The notes under the pieces were generated by a model. The model worked only from the letters and a program-made list of their open reading frames with translations. It was not told the DNA's origin and did no database searches. From Myxococcota bacterium (lineage in GTDB: Bacteria; Myxococcota_A; UBA9160; SMWR01): 30,074 nucleotides of DNA. The position numbers were made by a program, and so were the translations under genes. The stretch lies in contig JAKVBI010000001.1 in NCBI GenBank assembly GCA_022447545.1, positions 381,824 to 411,897 on the forward strand, in the 5' to 3' direction. How positions within the stretch are numbered: the stretch's first letter is position 1; every line of letters begins with the position of its first letter. Below, piece after piece: positions 8,230 through 16,030 of this stretch.

Positions 8230-9033
8230 TCAGGGGATGGCTGGTTTCTCCTGGTACAAGCGCTCGAGCAGACGTTCTCGTTCTTCGGATGGTAGTGCCT
8301 GGAGGCGCCCCCAGGCCCCGCGAAGTCTCTCGCGTTCTGCACGCGGAAGCGCTCGGAAGCGCCGGGCCTTGTCACGCAGCTGGTCGAGTTCGGCGGAATC
8401 AAGACTGCGCAGCTCGCTGAAGCGTTCGCGCAATTCAAGCTGCTCGCTGGGGGTCAGCGAACGGAAGCTGTCGAGCTTCTGGTGCAGCTCGCGACGCTGC
8501 TCCGGTGAGAGCTGGCGTAATTGGTCCCTCACACGTCTGCGCTCCTCCGCGCTCATGGGCCCGAGTTCCTCGCGTAGGACACGGCGCTGATCCTGCGACA
8601 TCCCCCGCAAAGCGTGGTGCCTGCCCGAGTGCGGGCCCCGAGCGCCCATGTTGCGCTCCAACCACCGGCGGCGTTCTTCCGGCGCAGCGTGCTTCAATCT
8701 CTCGCGCTGTTGCGGGCCGAGATCACCCAGCCGCTGACGGAGTTGCCGGCGTTGCTCGGGTGTGGCTTCTCGCCAGCGCTTTTGCAGACGATGACGCTCG
8801 CGTTCGGGCAGGTGATCGAGCTGCCGGGCCAGCGAGGCGTCCCGTCCCGGCGGACGGGGAGGGCGAGGGGCCGGGGAGCGCACTCCAGGCCGCGGAGGCG
8901 GGCCGCCCGTGCGAACCTGCCCAGGGCCGGGAGGCGGGCCGCCAGCCGGCTGAGCCCCGGTTTCGGTTGCCGTGACCAGCAGGCACACGACCAGCCACCC
9001 GAGCAGGCCCGCAGGTTTTACGAACCGTCTCAA
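8230..9033 (-). CDS. Exported DUF3106-like protein downstream of a sigma/anti-sigma pair
   Basis: This is a predicted 267-residue secreted protein. A signal peptide (about 1-29, basic start, hydrophobic LLGWLVVCLLV core, probable cleavage after TGA) is followed by a Pro/Gly/Arg-rich linker. A long, highly charged helical region then contains many copies of a unit resembling LSPEQRRELHQKL or LPSEERERLLERL, spaced about 15-20 residues. This is the pattern of DUF3106 and recalls the LTxxQ helices of periplasmic Spy/CpxP proteins. No enzyme motif is seen. The start is TTG: the anti-sigma stop and this start overlap in TTGA, and GAGGAGG lies seven bases upstream. The tight coupling suggests it serves the envelope response run by the sigma factor, perhaps as a stress sensor or periplasmic chaperone; that is inference. 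Confidence 0.75.
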   Translation of the reverse strand: MRRFVKPAGLLGWLVVCLLVTATETGAQPAGGPPPGPGQVRTGGPPPRPGVRSPAPRPPRPPGRDASLARQLDHLPERERHRLQKRWREATPEQRRQLRQRLGDLGPQQRERLKHAAPEERRRWLERNMGARGPHSGRHHALRGMSQDQRRVLREELGPMSAEERRRVRDQLRQLSPEQRRELHQKLDSFRSLTPSEQLELRERFSELRSLDSAELDQLRDKARRFRALPRAERERLRGAWGRLQALPSEERERLLERLYQEKPAIP

Positions 9034-9737
9034 CCCGATCCCTCCTCGAGGTAGAGCAGAGCTTCCAACAACTCCAGATTCGCGATCACATCGAGGTCCT
9101 GCACGGTGTCGAGATCCATCGCTAGCGCAATGTCGAAGGCCTGCTCGTCGTTCGCCTCTTCGAAGGTCTCGACCCAGCTCGCCGCCACTGGCCCTGGCTT
9201 GTCTTCGACACCGGTGACGGAGCGCGCCACTTCGACCTCTACGGCGCCGTCGGGAGCGACGGGTTGCGGGGTCACGATGGGTTGCGGAGCCACGGCGAAT
9301 CGAGATCCATCGGACGTGGGCGTCGGGTCGGGAGCAGCGGGCAGCCCCGGTCCCCGGAGCAGAACTACCGCCAGCGCAGCCGCAGCCGCGAGCCCAGCTG
9401 CCGTCGCAAACACCGACCGGCCCGAGACCCGTTGCGTCGTAGAGCGCCGGCGCAGACGCTGGACCGGCGCCGCTGGGCGCTGCACTGCGGGGGCCTCGTG
9501 GCTCGGCTCCTGAGCAATGCGGGCCATCAACCCTTCGTGCAACGCTTCCGATGGCACCGGGGCTGGCGATTCTCTCAACCAGACATCGACGGACCCCAAT
9601 GCTTCCAGCACCTCGCGACAGCGTCGGCATCCCTCCAGATGGCTGTGCACAACGGCGACGCGATCAGACGCGAGTTCGCCGTCGAGCAGTGCCGAATAGT
9701 CGGCCTCGTAACTCTCACAGGAATTCTTTTCCATCAC
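9030..9737 (-). CDS. Membrane anti-sigma factor with zinc-finger (zf-HC2) domain
   Basis: This 235-residue protein has the layout of an ECF anti-sigma factor. The N-terminal anti-sigma domain has HSHLEGCRRC (H33-x3-C37-x2-C40) with an additional C7, the zinc motif of the ZAS/zf-HC2 family. A single membrane helix follows at about 108-127. The C-terminal part is Pro/Thr/Ala-rich, then strongly acidic (SWVETFEEANDEQAFDIA), and would lie in the periplasm. By family knowledge the N-terminus sequesters the partner sigma factor until a signal releases it. Its start region, GTGATG, overlaps the TGA stop of the sigma gene, so either GTG (9737) or the next ATG (9734) may be used. The TGA at the other end overlaps the TTG of the DUF3106-like gene. 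Translational coupling keeps the sigma, anti-sigma and DUF3106-like proteins in step. Confidence 0.87.
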   Translation of the reverse strand: MMEKNSCESYEADYSALLDGELASDRVAVVHSHLEGCRRCREVLEALGSVDVWLRESPAPVPSEALHEGLMARIAQEPSHEAPAVQRPAAPVQRLRRRSTTQRVSGRSVFATAAGLAAAAALAVVLLRGPGLPAAPDPTPTSDGSRFAVAPQPIVTPQPVAPDGAVEVEVARSVTGVEDKPGPVAASWVETFEEANDEQAFDIALAMDLDTVQDLDVIANLELLEALLYLEEGSG

Positions 9738-10462
9738 TTCTCGTCCTTCGACACGCCCGCTCCCTCCTGGGGAGAGCGCGTCTGTCGTCCTGTGGGAGGT
9801 ACTCCCTGCAGGCGTTTGGCGAGGGTCACACGGGCCCGGTGTACCAGGGCCTTGACCGCCTTCTCAGAAACCTCGAGCGCGCTGGCCACCTCCGCGTAGG
9901 ACAGGCCGTCCACGGCGGCGAGAACCAAAGCAGCGCGCTGACGTTCCGGCAGATTCTCGAGCTCCGCGTCCACCGACTGTCCGATTCTGCGCGCGTCGAC
10001 GACCTCGTCGATGGCGGGCCGCTCGGACACCAAGTCCGGCGACCCCTCGGCGTCGGGGCTGTGATGGGGAGCACGATGACGCGGCCTTCGCAACTCGTTG
10101 AGCGCCAAATTTGTGGCGATCCGATACAACCAAGTCGACAGGCGCGCCTCCGGCGCATACCGGTCCCGGGCTCGGTAGACCCTGAGGAACACCTCCTGCA
10201 CCAGTTCTTCCGCCACCGCCGTGTCCCGCACCATGCGCTGGAGATAACGCAGCAGCGGCGCCGACCAGCGCGAGTAGATGGCATCGAAAGCAGCGGCATC
10301 TCCGCCGCAGAACGCCAGCATTCGCTGGACGTCCTCGTCCTGGGCGCGCAAGTTGGCCTCCGCACCTGTATCCAACCCACCGGGACCCGATGGGTTGCGC
10401 ACATCGCCCCCGATTTCTCCGGAATCGCCCCGCGGGGTTCGGCCTTCCGGATCCCCGCTCAC
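9734..10462 (-). CDS. ECF (RpoE-like) RNA polymerase sigma factor
   Basis: This 242-residue protein has the two-domain arrangement of extracytoplasmic-function sigma factors. Region 2 spans about 55-127, with AFDAIYSRW, AEELVQEVFLRVYRARDRY and the -10-recognising STWLYRIATNLALNELRR. Region 4 spans about 165-215, with LPERQRAALVLAAVDGLSYAEVASALEVS as the -35-binding helix-turn-helix. A linker of about 35 residues, rich in His and Pro, joins them. An unusual Gly/Asp-rich N-terminal extension of some 40 residues precedes region 2, so the true start may lie further in. The annotated GTG start overlaps the upstream hydrolase stop by four bases (GTGA), and its own stop overlaps the anti-sigma start. 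The adjacent anti-sigma gene marks it as membrane-signal regulated. I could not identify a target promoter in this window. Confidence 0.92.
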   Translation of the reverse strand: MSGDPEGRTPRGDSGEIGGDVRNPSGPGGLDTGAEANLRAQDEDVQRMLAFCGGDAAAFDAIYSRWSAPLLRYLQRMVRDTAVAEELVQEVFLRVYRARDRYAPEARLSTWLYRIATNLALNELRRPRHRAPHHSPDAEGSPDLVSERPAIDEVVDARRIGQSVDAELENLPERQRAALVLAAVDGLSYAEVASALEVSEKAVKALVHRARVTLAKRLQGVPPTGRQTRSPQEGAGVSKDEK

Positions 10463-11289
10463 GACCCCCGCGGAGCCACGCGCGCCAGAAATTGCAGCAC
10501 GGCTTGGTTGAAGGCCGCGGTCTCCTCTAGATTGGAGATGTGTCCCGCCCCCGGAATCACGACGTGGGACGCGTTGGGAAGACGAGCCGCCATGACCTCC
10601 GCGGCTCGGAGATAGGGCTCATCCTTCTCTCCCACCAGCACCAGGGCCTCGGCGCATATTTCAGCCAGCTGGTCGATGACCGGCGGCGCAGGGCCCGCCA
10701 CGCAGCGCGCAAAATGGGCCAGCCCTGGGATGTTCTGGGCCGCAATGGCATCGGCGGCGGCCTGAGCCGCGGGCAACTCGGGCCGCAAACCAACCGCCGT
10801 GATGCCCGCCCGGCTCTCGACGAAGGCCCGCGCCCCGCGGGTTTCCAGATACGAGGCCGTGCGCTCGACTTGAGCCATCCAACCCTCCAGGGCTTTCGGA
10901 TTCTTGAAGCCCGGACCGCTATCGATGAGCAGCAGGCCCATCACCCGATCGGGCTCCGCCAGCGCGTAGTGGAGCGAGGCCAGGCCGCCAAAGGACAAGC
11001 CGCCGACCACGGCGGGCTCGGCGCCCGGCGCCCCCCAATCCAACACACGGCCGAGGTCGTCCACCACTTGCTCGAGCGTGTAGGCCTCGGCCTCCGCAGG
11101 TGACTGGGAAAGCCCGTGGCCCCGGTAGTCCCAGAGCACGACCCGATATCCGGCTTCGACCAGTGGAGCCACCTGTGGGCGGAAATTCACGTGGGTCGTG
11201 CACATGCCACAGGACAGCAACACGGGCGTTCCCTCTCCGTGAGCCTCGGCGTAAAGCTCTACGCCATCGCTAGCAACGATGATGGACAT
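10459..11289 (-). CDS. Alpha/beta hydrolase
   Basis: This 276-residue alpha/beta-hydrolase-fold enzyme lacks a signal peptide and should be cytoplasmic. The nucleophile elbow is GGLSFGG with S99, the acid is D223 in LVGEKDEPY and the base is H250 in GAGHISNLE. The segment VVLWDYRGHGLSQ (about 51-62) is typical of this superfamily. The oxyanion-hole segment, often HGxxxS, reads SCGMCTTHVNF, a small departure. Families of this shape include 3-oxoadipate enol-lactonases, haloperoxidase-like hydrolases and esterases; I cannot choose among them. It lies 114 bp after sppA and overlaps the sigma-factor gene by four bases, so it belongs to the same transcription unit. A hydrolase directly upstream of an ECF sigma gene may be part of the regulon or simply cotranscribed. 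Confidence 0.85.
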   Translation of the reverse strand: MSIIVASDGVELYAEAHGEGTPVLLSCGMCTTHVNFRPQVAPLVEAGYRVVLWDYRGHGLSQSPAEAEAYTLEQVVDDLGRVLDWGAPGAEPAVVGGLSFGGLASLHYALAEPDRVMGLLLIDSGPGFKNPKALEGWMAQVERTASYLETRGARAFVESRAGITAVGLRPELPAAQAAADAIAAQNIPGLAHFARCVAGPAPPVIDQLAEICAEALVLVGEKDEPYLRAAEVMAARLPNASHVVIPGAGHISNLEETAAFNQAVLQFLARVAPRGS

Positions 11290-11403
11290 GCAGAAGACCC
11301 CGTCACTCGCGTGGAGACCGAGAGTGGAAGTGATGCCGTACCCGGATCCTGGTGCCTCGGCTCGCGCCTGGTATTCCGGCCGTGCGCGAGCATGATCGCA
11401 CGC

Positions 11404-13119
11404 TCAGTGGATCTCGACCAGAAATGGCGGCAGAAGCTGCGGGGACCCCGCCGCAGCCGCGGTGGCCAACCACCAGTCCCCCACGCGACGCAAACGCTCG
11501 GGCAGAATCACTGCGGGATGGAGACGCGCCGACGCGCCGCGCAGAAGCGCGCTGACCTGGGCCTGCAGACCCTCGGACCGCGGATAGGGAACCAACTCCA
11601 CGTCGGCATCCCTCGGCAGACCCACTCGCTGACGAGCCACTGCCGTGGCCTCACGCAGCCCGCCGAGGACATCGACGAGCCCCCGCGTGACCGCCTGGGC
11701 TCCCGTCCACACGCGGCCCTGAGCGACGCGATCGACCGCATCCACACTCATGCCGCGGCCGGCAGCAACGCGCTCGGTGAACAGAGCATAGGTCTGTGTA
11801 ATGGCGCTTCGCAGCAAGGCGCGGCTACTGGGTGTCAGTGGTTCGGCGAGCATCAGGGCGTCGGCATTGGCGCCCCGGGTCAGCGTCGCGACCCCGATGT
11901 CGAGTTTTTCGAAGGCCCGGTCAACCACCGGTCGCATGGCGAACACGCCGATCGAACCCACCAGACTGGTCGCCGAGGCCACCACAGCATCGGCCCCACA
12001 AGCTACATAGTATCCACCCGACGCCGCGGTATCGGAGAAGGACGCCACCAACGGTTTGCCCGCCTGCCTGGCTTGCTGGCTGGCTCGCCAGACGATCTCC
12101 GAAGCCAGTGGGCTGCCCCCCGGGCTGTCGACTCGGAAGATGATGGCATCGATGGAAGGGTCCTTGGCGGCGTCCTCGAGAGCCGCGCTGACCCGATCCG
12201 AGGCAAGCTCGGGGGCTCCCGAGGGGGTCATGGACGCATTGCCCATGACCACCGCACCGCTGCCGTACACCAGAGCAAAACGGGCTACCGGATCGAAGCC
12301 AACCGACCGGGCGTCGACGGTCGCGTACTCGAAATCCTCGATCAGGGGCCCTCCGCCCACGCGCTCCACGGCCTCGTCCCACGCCACCACGGCGTCGACG
12401 ATCCCCCGTTCCCGCAATGCTCCCGGTGTGGCCGGAGGCGCGGCCAGCACGGCCTCGATCTGTTGCGCGCTCAGGTTCCGGCTCTCGGCCAGCCCCCCCA
12501 CGAACCTTTCATTCAGTGAGTCGAGCAGAGAGTTCGCCATTTCACGGTGTGGCTCGGACATCTCTGACTTGGACAGCATCTCGCCAGCGCTCTTGTAACG
12601 GCCGATACCCTCGACCTCGTAGTCGACCCCGAAGCGCTCCCAGAATCCACCCAGGAAGTAGTACTGGGCGCCCAGCCCCAGTAGGAGCCCGGAGTTGGCT
12701 GGGGAGGCGTAGAGCGAGTCCGCTGCACTGGCCACGAAAATCTCGAGGTTCCCGCTGAAGTCGGAGAGTTCGAGAAAGGCCGCCGTTCGGGTCCCCGACT
12801 CCCCCAGAAGTTCCAGGGCTTCTCGCAACTCCTCGGCCTTCGCCCAGCCGATATTCAGGTCGCGCACCCGGAACAGAACCGCTTCGATCCGGTCGTCGCG
12901 GGCCGCCTTGTCGAGTTCGGCGAGCAGGGATGCGAAGGAACGGCTGCCGTCTCCCAGCAAGCGGGCCAGCAGAGAGGACTCGGCCGATTCCACGTATCCA
13001 CCCGAAAGCTCGACGACCAGGGTGCTTCCGCGCTCGACCTCCGGCTTGGATTCGACCAGAAGCACCCACAGTACGGACACGAGTCCCAGCAACACCAGAA
13101 GCGCGATCACCCGCCGCAA
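11404..13119 (-). CDS. sppA: Signal peptide peptidase SppA, 67-kDa type
   Basis: This 572-residue inner-membrane serine protease degrades signal peptides left after protein export. An N-terminal membrane helix (about 3-22) anchors two tandem ClpP-like domains, as in the long E. coli-type SppA. The catalytic lysine is K176 in GIGRYKSAGE in the first domain and the nucleophile is S367 in DTAASGGYY in the second, so the Ser/Lys dyad is intact. VDSPGGSP (about 330-337) and VGSIGVFA are further family marks. I choose the TTG at 13119 because AAGGGGAGAG ends five bases upstream and the hydrophobic anchor starts directly after it. An upstream ATG at 13221 would add a Pro/Arg-rich leader that overlaps the divergent thiolase start. 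It heads the minus-strand run towards the ECF sigma genes. Confidence 0.92.
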   Translation of the reverse strand: MRRVIALLVLLGLVSVLWVLLVESKPEVERGSTLVVELSGGYVESAESSLLARLLGDGSRSFASLLAELDKAARDDRIEAVLFRVRDLNIGWAKAEELREALELLGESGTRTAAFLELSDFSGNLEIFVASAADSLYASPANSGLLLGLGAQYYFLGGFWERFGVDYEVEGIGRYKSAGEMLSKSEMSEPHREMANSLLDSLNERFVGGLAESRNLSAQQIEAVLAAPPATPGALRERGIVDAVVAWDEAVERVGGGPLIEDFEYATVDARSVGFDPVARFALVYGSGAVVMGNASMTPSGAPELASDRVSAALEDAAKDPSIDAIIFRVDSPGGSPLASEIVWRASQQARQAGKPLVASFSDTAASGGYYVACGADAVVASATSLVGSIGVFAMRPVVDRAFEKLDIGVATLTRGANADALMLAEPLTPSSRALLRSAITQTYALFTERVAAGRGMSVDAVDRVAQGRVWTGAQAVTRGLVDVLGGLREATAVARQRVGLPRDADVELVPYPRSEGLQAQVSALLRGASARLHPAVILPERLRRVGDWWLATAAAAGSPQLLPPFLVEIH

Positions 13120-13205
13120 ACACTCTCCCCTTCTCAGATTTTCGATCGCCGCGCCCGGGTTTCCCGTCCGGCGTCCTGATCGACCGGTTGGGCGAGGCCA
13201 GAGGC

Positions 13206-13211
13206 TATCAT
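13206..13211 (+). promoter_or_regulatory. Candidate -10 hexamer close to the thiolase-like start
   Basis: TATCAT lies eight bases before the ATG at 13220, and no Shine-Dalgarno sequence intervenes. That spacing would give a transcript with a leader of only one or two bases. The same hexamer, six bases before a start, recurs at 16019. No good -35 element is visible. Confidence 0.4.
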
Positions 13212-13219
13212 TCAGAACC

Positions 13220-14839
13220 ATGAGCAGGGAGGTCTACATCGCAGCCGTGGGCCTCACCAAGGTCGACCTGACGGGTCGGATCTTTGGCACGGTCTTCGAG
13301 TTGTTCGCCGAGGCCTACCGCCGCGCCCTGCAGGACTCCCAGATCCGCCGTTTCGACGCCGTCCAGGTCGGCATCATGGACAGTGAGGAGTTCGAGAACC
13401 GCGCCAACATCGCCACCAAGATCGCCGACCGCCTGGGACTGACCGGCATTCCCGCCGTGCGAAGCGAAACCGCATCCTCCACGGGTGCCGCTGCACTTCA
13501 CGAGGCGTACTACAAGATCGCCAGTGGCGAGTTCGACTCGGTGCTGGTGCTGGCGGGAGAGCGCATGAAGATGGTGACCACCGAGGTCGCCACTCAGATC
13601 ATGTCCAAAACTGTCGACCCCGAAGAGCGCCGGTTCGGTTTCACCATGCCCGCCCTGATCGCCCTGGTCACCCAGGCCTGGCTGCGCGAGAGAGGTGTGA
13701 CTGGCGAACAGATTCCTGCCCTGCTGGCGCGACTGATGTGGCGCGCTCACACCTTGGGGACCGACAACCCCCTGGCGGCCTTCTACGGCCGCCCTGAACC
13801 CATCGGCAATTACTTCGACCCCAGCAAGAATCTGCCCGTCGCCACGCCGCTGATGCGAAAGGACTGTTCGCCCATCTGCGACGGTGCCGCCGCGGTCATC
13901 CTGACGAGCAAACCCCAGGAAGTGAAGATCACAGGTCTGGGGTCGGCGACCGAAACCTCCTCGATCCTGGATCGCGCGAACCTCTCGGGACTCGACGCCA
14001 CGGGACAAGCCGCCCGCATCGCCTATTGGCGCGCAGGAATCTCCAACCCACGCGACCTCGAGGGTTTGGTGGTGGAACTCCATGACGCCTTCAACAGCCT
14101 GCTCCCCATCGGGCTCACGGACCTCGGACTGGTGGATGCGGAACGAGCTGCCGAGGCCCTGGTGGGGCCCCCGGACACAGACCCCATCCACCCCTATGAC
14201 CACCCCATCACCGGGCCACGGGGTTCGATTCCCACCAACCTCTCGGGCGGCCTCAAGGCGCGAGGCCACCCCGTCGGGGGAACCGGGCTGTTCCAAATCG
14301 CTGAAAACTATCTGCAGCTCACCCAGCGCTTTCCCAACCGCTCGGCTCAGGTCGACGGCGCGAGCCTCGGCATTTGTCATTCCGTGGGCGGCCCGGGCAA
14401 CAACAACTACGTGACCGTCATCGAGCGCAGCGACAGCCGCCGCCGGCGCGACCGTGTCCCCGAACCCCGCATCCACTTCGAGTCACCCCAACCACGCGGA
14501 ACCCGCGAGAACCCGGTCGAGTTACACGGTTCGAGTGCCACCGTGGAAGGTGCGACGACCATTCACGTGACGGCACGAGGGGGGTCTCCCCTGCACGTGG
14601 CGCTACTCAACATCTCCGGGCGCCGGCTGTTCGCCAAGATGGACCACGCACCACGGGACGGAGAAGAACCCGAGGAGGTATTGGCTGGCCGGCGGGTGCG
14701 ACTGCTCGTCAAAGACGACGGCGATCAGTACTTCCAGATACCCCGGGGTCGCAGCTTCGAGATCGGGCGGATCGTCCAGGCCATCCGACGCCGGGTACCG
14801 CTATGGTCGACCTCCGACGATGAGACCCAGCCCGAGTGA
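13220..14839 (+). CDS. Thiolase-like protein lacking the usual nucleophilic cysteine, with an extra C-terminal domain
   Basis: The 539-residue product has a thiolase fold of the SCP2/acetyl-CoA acetyltransferase type in residues 1-405. The histidine motifs are kept: VELHDAF with H288 and LKARGHPVGGTG with H350. The second-cysteine motif is also present, in SLGICHSVGGPGNN with C386. The position of the acyl-accepting cysteine, normally E-x-A-C-A-S-G, reads ETASSTG with S86. A C-terminal region of some 110 residues (about 430-520) includes VELHGSSATVEG, SPLHVALLNISGRRLF and RRVRLLVKDDGDQYF. It looks beta-rich and could be an OB-like domain similar to the added domain of mycobacterial thiolase-like protein type 1. 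Condensing activity by the normal route is doubtful; it may bind CoA esters or have a changed mechanism. No Shine-Dalgarno; 12 bp before the SGNH gene. Confidence 0.82.
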   Translation: MSREVYIAAVGLTKVDLTGRIFGTVFELFAEAYRRALQDSQIRRFDAVQVGIMDSEEFENRANIATKIADRLGLTGIPAVRSETASSTGAAALHEAYYKIASGEFDSVLVLAGERMKMVTTEVATQIMSKTVDPEERRFGFTMPALIALVTQAWLRERGVTGEQIPALLARLMWRAHTLGTDNPLAAFYGRPEPIGNYFDPSKNLPVATPLMRKDCSPICDGAAAVILTSKPQEVKITGLGSATETSSILDRANLSGLDATGQAARIAYWRAGISNPRDLEGLVVELHDAFNSLLPIGLTDLGLVDAERAAEALVGPPDTDPIHPYDHPITGPRGSIPTNLSGGLKARGHPVGGTGLFQIAENYLQLTQRFPNRSAQVDGASLGICHSVGGPGNNNYVTVIERSDSRRRRDRVPEPRIHFESPQPRGTRENPVELHGSSATVEGATTIHVTARGGSPLHVALLNISGRRLFAKMDHAPRDGEEPEEVLAGRRVRLLVKDDGDQYFQIPRGRSFEIGRIVQAIRRRVPLWSTSDDETQPE

Positions 14840-14851
14840 GCGGCCAAACCG

Positions 14852-15853
14852 ATGACTCTGGAGACCCGTGACACCATGCCGACGGCGCGCGTGCGAGACA
14901 TACTGGTCCTGATCGCCATTTCTCTGGTGGCCTTCGTCGTGATCGGGGAGGTAACGCTACGCATCTACCTGGAGTACAGAACCTTCTACGACGTCGAAAT
15001 GTCCCGTTACGCGCGGCTTCTCAAAATCGATGCGGAAAATCCCCGGGTGGGTCACCTGCATCGGCCCAACAGCGAAGCCGAATTGATGGACGTCGAGGTC
15101 CGCATCAACTCAGACGGATTCAGAGATGACGAAATCCGAAGCAATTCGAATGGGACACACCGGATCATCTTCCTGGGCGACTCACTCACCTTCGGCTGGG
15201 GGGTGGAACAGAACGAGACCTTTGCCCATCTGCTCGAGCGTAGACTCGACGCACAATCGCCCACAGAAGTGATCAACTTCGGCACGGGCAACTACAACAC
15301 CGAGCAGGAGGTCGAACTACTCCTCGAAAAGGGACTCGACTACCAGCCCGACCAGGTGGTGCTGTTCTACTTCATCAACGACGCTGAGCCCGTACCCCAG
15401 AAATCGCGGTTCCCCTGGCTGGGCGACCTGCGCATCGCCACCTTCTATTGGTCGAGGATCAAGGCACTCGCTGCTCGTTGGTCGGATTCAGCGGGCTACC
15501 GCGACTACTACAGCGCCCTCTATCGGGACGGCTCCGAGGGACTCGGCCGAGTGCGGGTCGCTCTGGAAAAACTTCGCGATGCCTCGATGGATCACGGCTT
15601 CGAGATCCAGGTGGTGCTCCTACCCGAACTCCACGAACTCGTCGACTATCCGTTTCGAGACGAACACGCCAAGATTTCGCGCATGCTCTCGGAAATCGAC
15701 ATCCCCACCCTCGACCTGGCCCCCGCGTTCGCCGACGTCACCAATCCCCAGGAACTCTGGGTAGCGCCCGATGACGCGCACCCCAACGCCAAAGCACACA
15801 CCAGAATCGCGGACTCCAGTTTCAATTTCATTCACGGGCCAGGTGCTCGTTGA
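14852..15853 (+). CDS. Membrane-anchored SGNH/GDSL hydrolase
   Basis: This 333-residue protein has one N-terminal membrane helix (about 16-35) and an extracytoplasmic SGNH esterase domain. Block I is FLGDSLTFGWGV with S111. Block II is GTGNYNTEQE with N147 in a GxxxYNTxQE setting. Block III is FINDAEP with N176, and block V is DDAHPN with D307 and H310, so all four SGNH positions are filled. Anchored enzymes of this kind often remove or transfer acetyl or other acyl groups on exopolysaccharides or lipid-linked sugars; the actual substrate is unknown. The start could be the ATG at 14852 or the one eight codons later. It follows the thiolase-like gene by 12 bp and shares its last base with the ATG of the 43-residue membrane protein (TGATG), a sign of translational coupling. 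Confidence 0.83.
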   Translation: MTLETRDTMPTARVRDILVLIAISLVAFVVIGEVTLRIYLEYRTFYDVEMSRYARLLKIDAENPRVGHLHRPNSEAELMDVEVRINSDGFRDDEIRSNSNGTHRIIFLGDSLTFGWGVEQNETFAHLLERRLDAQSPTEVINFGTGNYNTEQEVELLLEKGLDYQPDQVVLFYFINDAEPVPQKSRFPWLGDLRIATFYWSRIKALAARWSDSAGYRDYYSALYRDGSEGLGRVRVALEKLRDASMDHGFEIQVVLLPELHELVDYPFRDEHAKISRMLSEIDIPTLDLAPAFADVTNPQELWVAPDDAHPNAKAHTRIADSSFNFIHGPGAR

Positions 15854-15984
15854 TGCGAAAGTTTCTGATCAAGTACAAGTGGCACCTGGGGATCGTGCTC
15901 GCCGTGTACCTCGGGGTTGCAATCGGCCTGTACCTGATGACCGAGTCTCCCCAGTCAGTGCCGTTCTTGTACCAGATCAACTGA
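15853..15984 (+). CDS. 43-residue single-span membrane protein coupled to the SGNH hydrolase
   Basis: The ATG overlaps the SGNH gene stop in TGATG. The product starts with a basic, aromatic stretch (MRKFLIKYKWH), has one hydrophobic helix of about 20 residues (HLGIVLAVYLGVAIGLYLM) and ends in SVPFLYQIN. Basic residues before the helix predict that the N-terminus stays in the cytoplasm. The size, topology and hydrophobic-aromatic tail recall the small DUF5989/SaxN-type membrane proteins found beside SGNH hydrolases in polysaccharide-modification clusters. I base that on layout and the PFLY ending only, so treat the family link as tentative. A role as a partner or anchor of the hydrolase is a guess from the coupling. 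Confidence 0.7.
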   Translation: MRKFLIKYKWHLGIVLAVYLGVAIGLYLMTESPQSVPFLYQIN

Positions 15985-16018
15985 GCCAACCCGTCGGACC
16001 TTTCTCTCCCGCGCTCGC

Positions 16019-16024
16019 TATCAT
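16019..16024 (+). promoter_or_regulatory. Candidate leaderless -10 element for the small TPR gene
   Basis: TATCAT is separated by exactly six bases from the ATG at 16031, the spacing expected if transcription begins at the start codon itself. There is no Shine-Dalgarno sequence before this gene. No -35 hexamer is recognisable. Confidence 0.45.
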
Positions 16025-16030
16025 CACCCC

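Noticed and set aside
9551-10615. 354-codon plus-strand frame
   Set aside because: It covers the sigma and anti-sigma genes in antisense and has no recognisable domain.
11116-12519. 467-codon plus-strand frame
   Set aside because: It lies antisense to sppA and the hydrolase, and its composition (His/Arg/Gly-rich) is that of a shadow frame in GC-rich DNA.
13120-13221. Longer SppA with a start at 13221
   Set aside because: The extra residues are Pro/Arg-rich with no signal character and overlap the thiolase start; the TTG at 13119 has a strong Shine-Dalgarno and begins the membrane anchor.
13208-14476. 422-codon minus-strand frame opposite the thiolase-like gene
   Set aside because: Gly/Val/Asp-rich antisense shadow; the plus frame shows thiolase motifs throughout.
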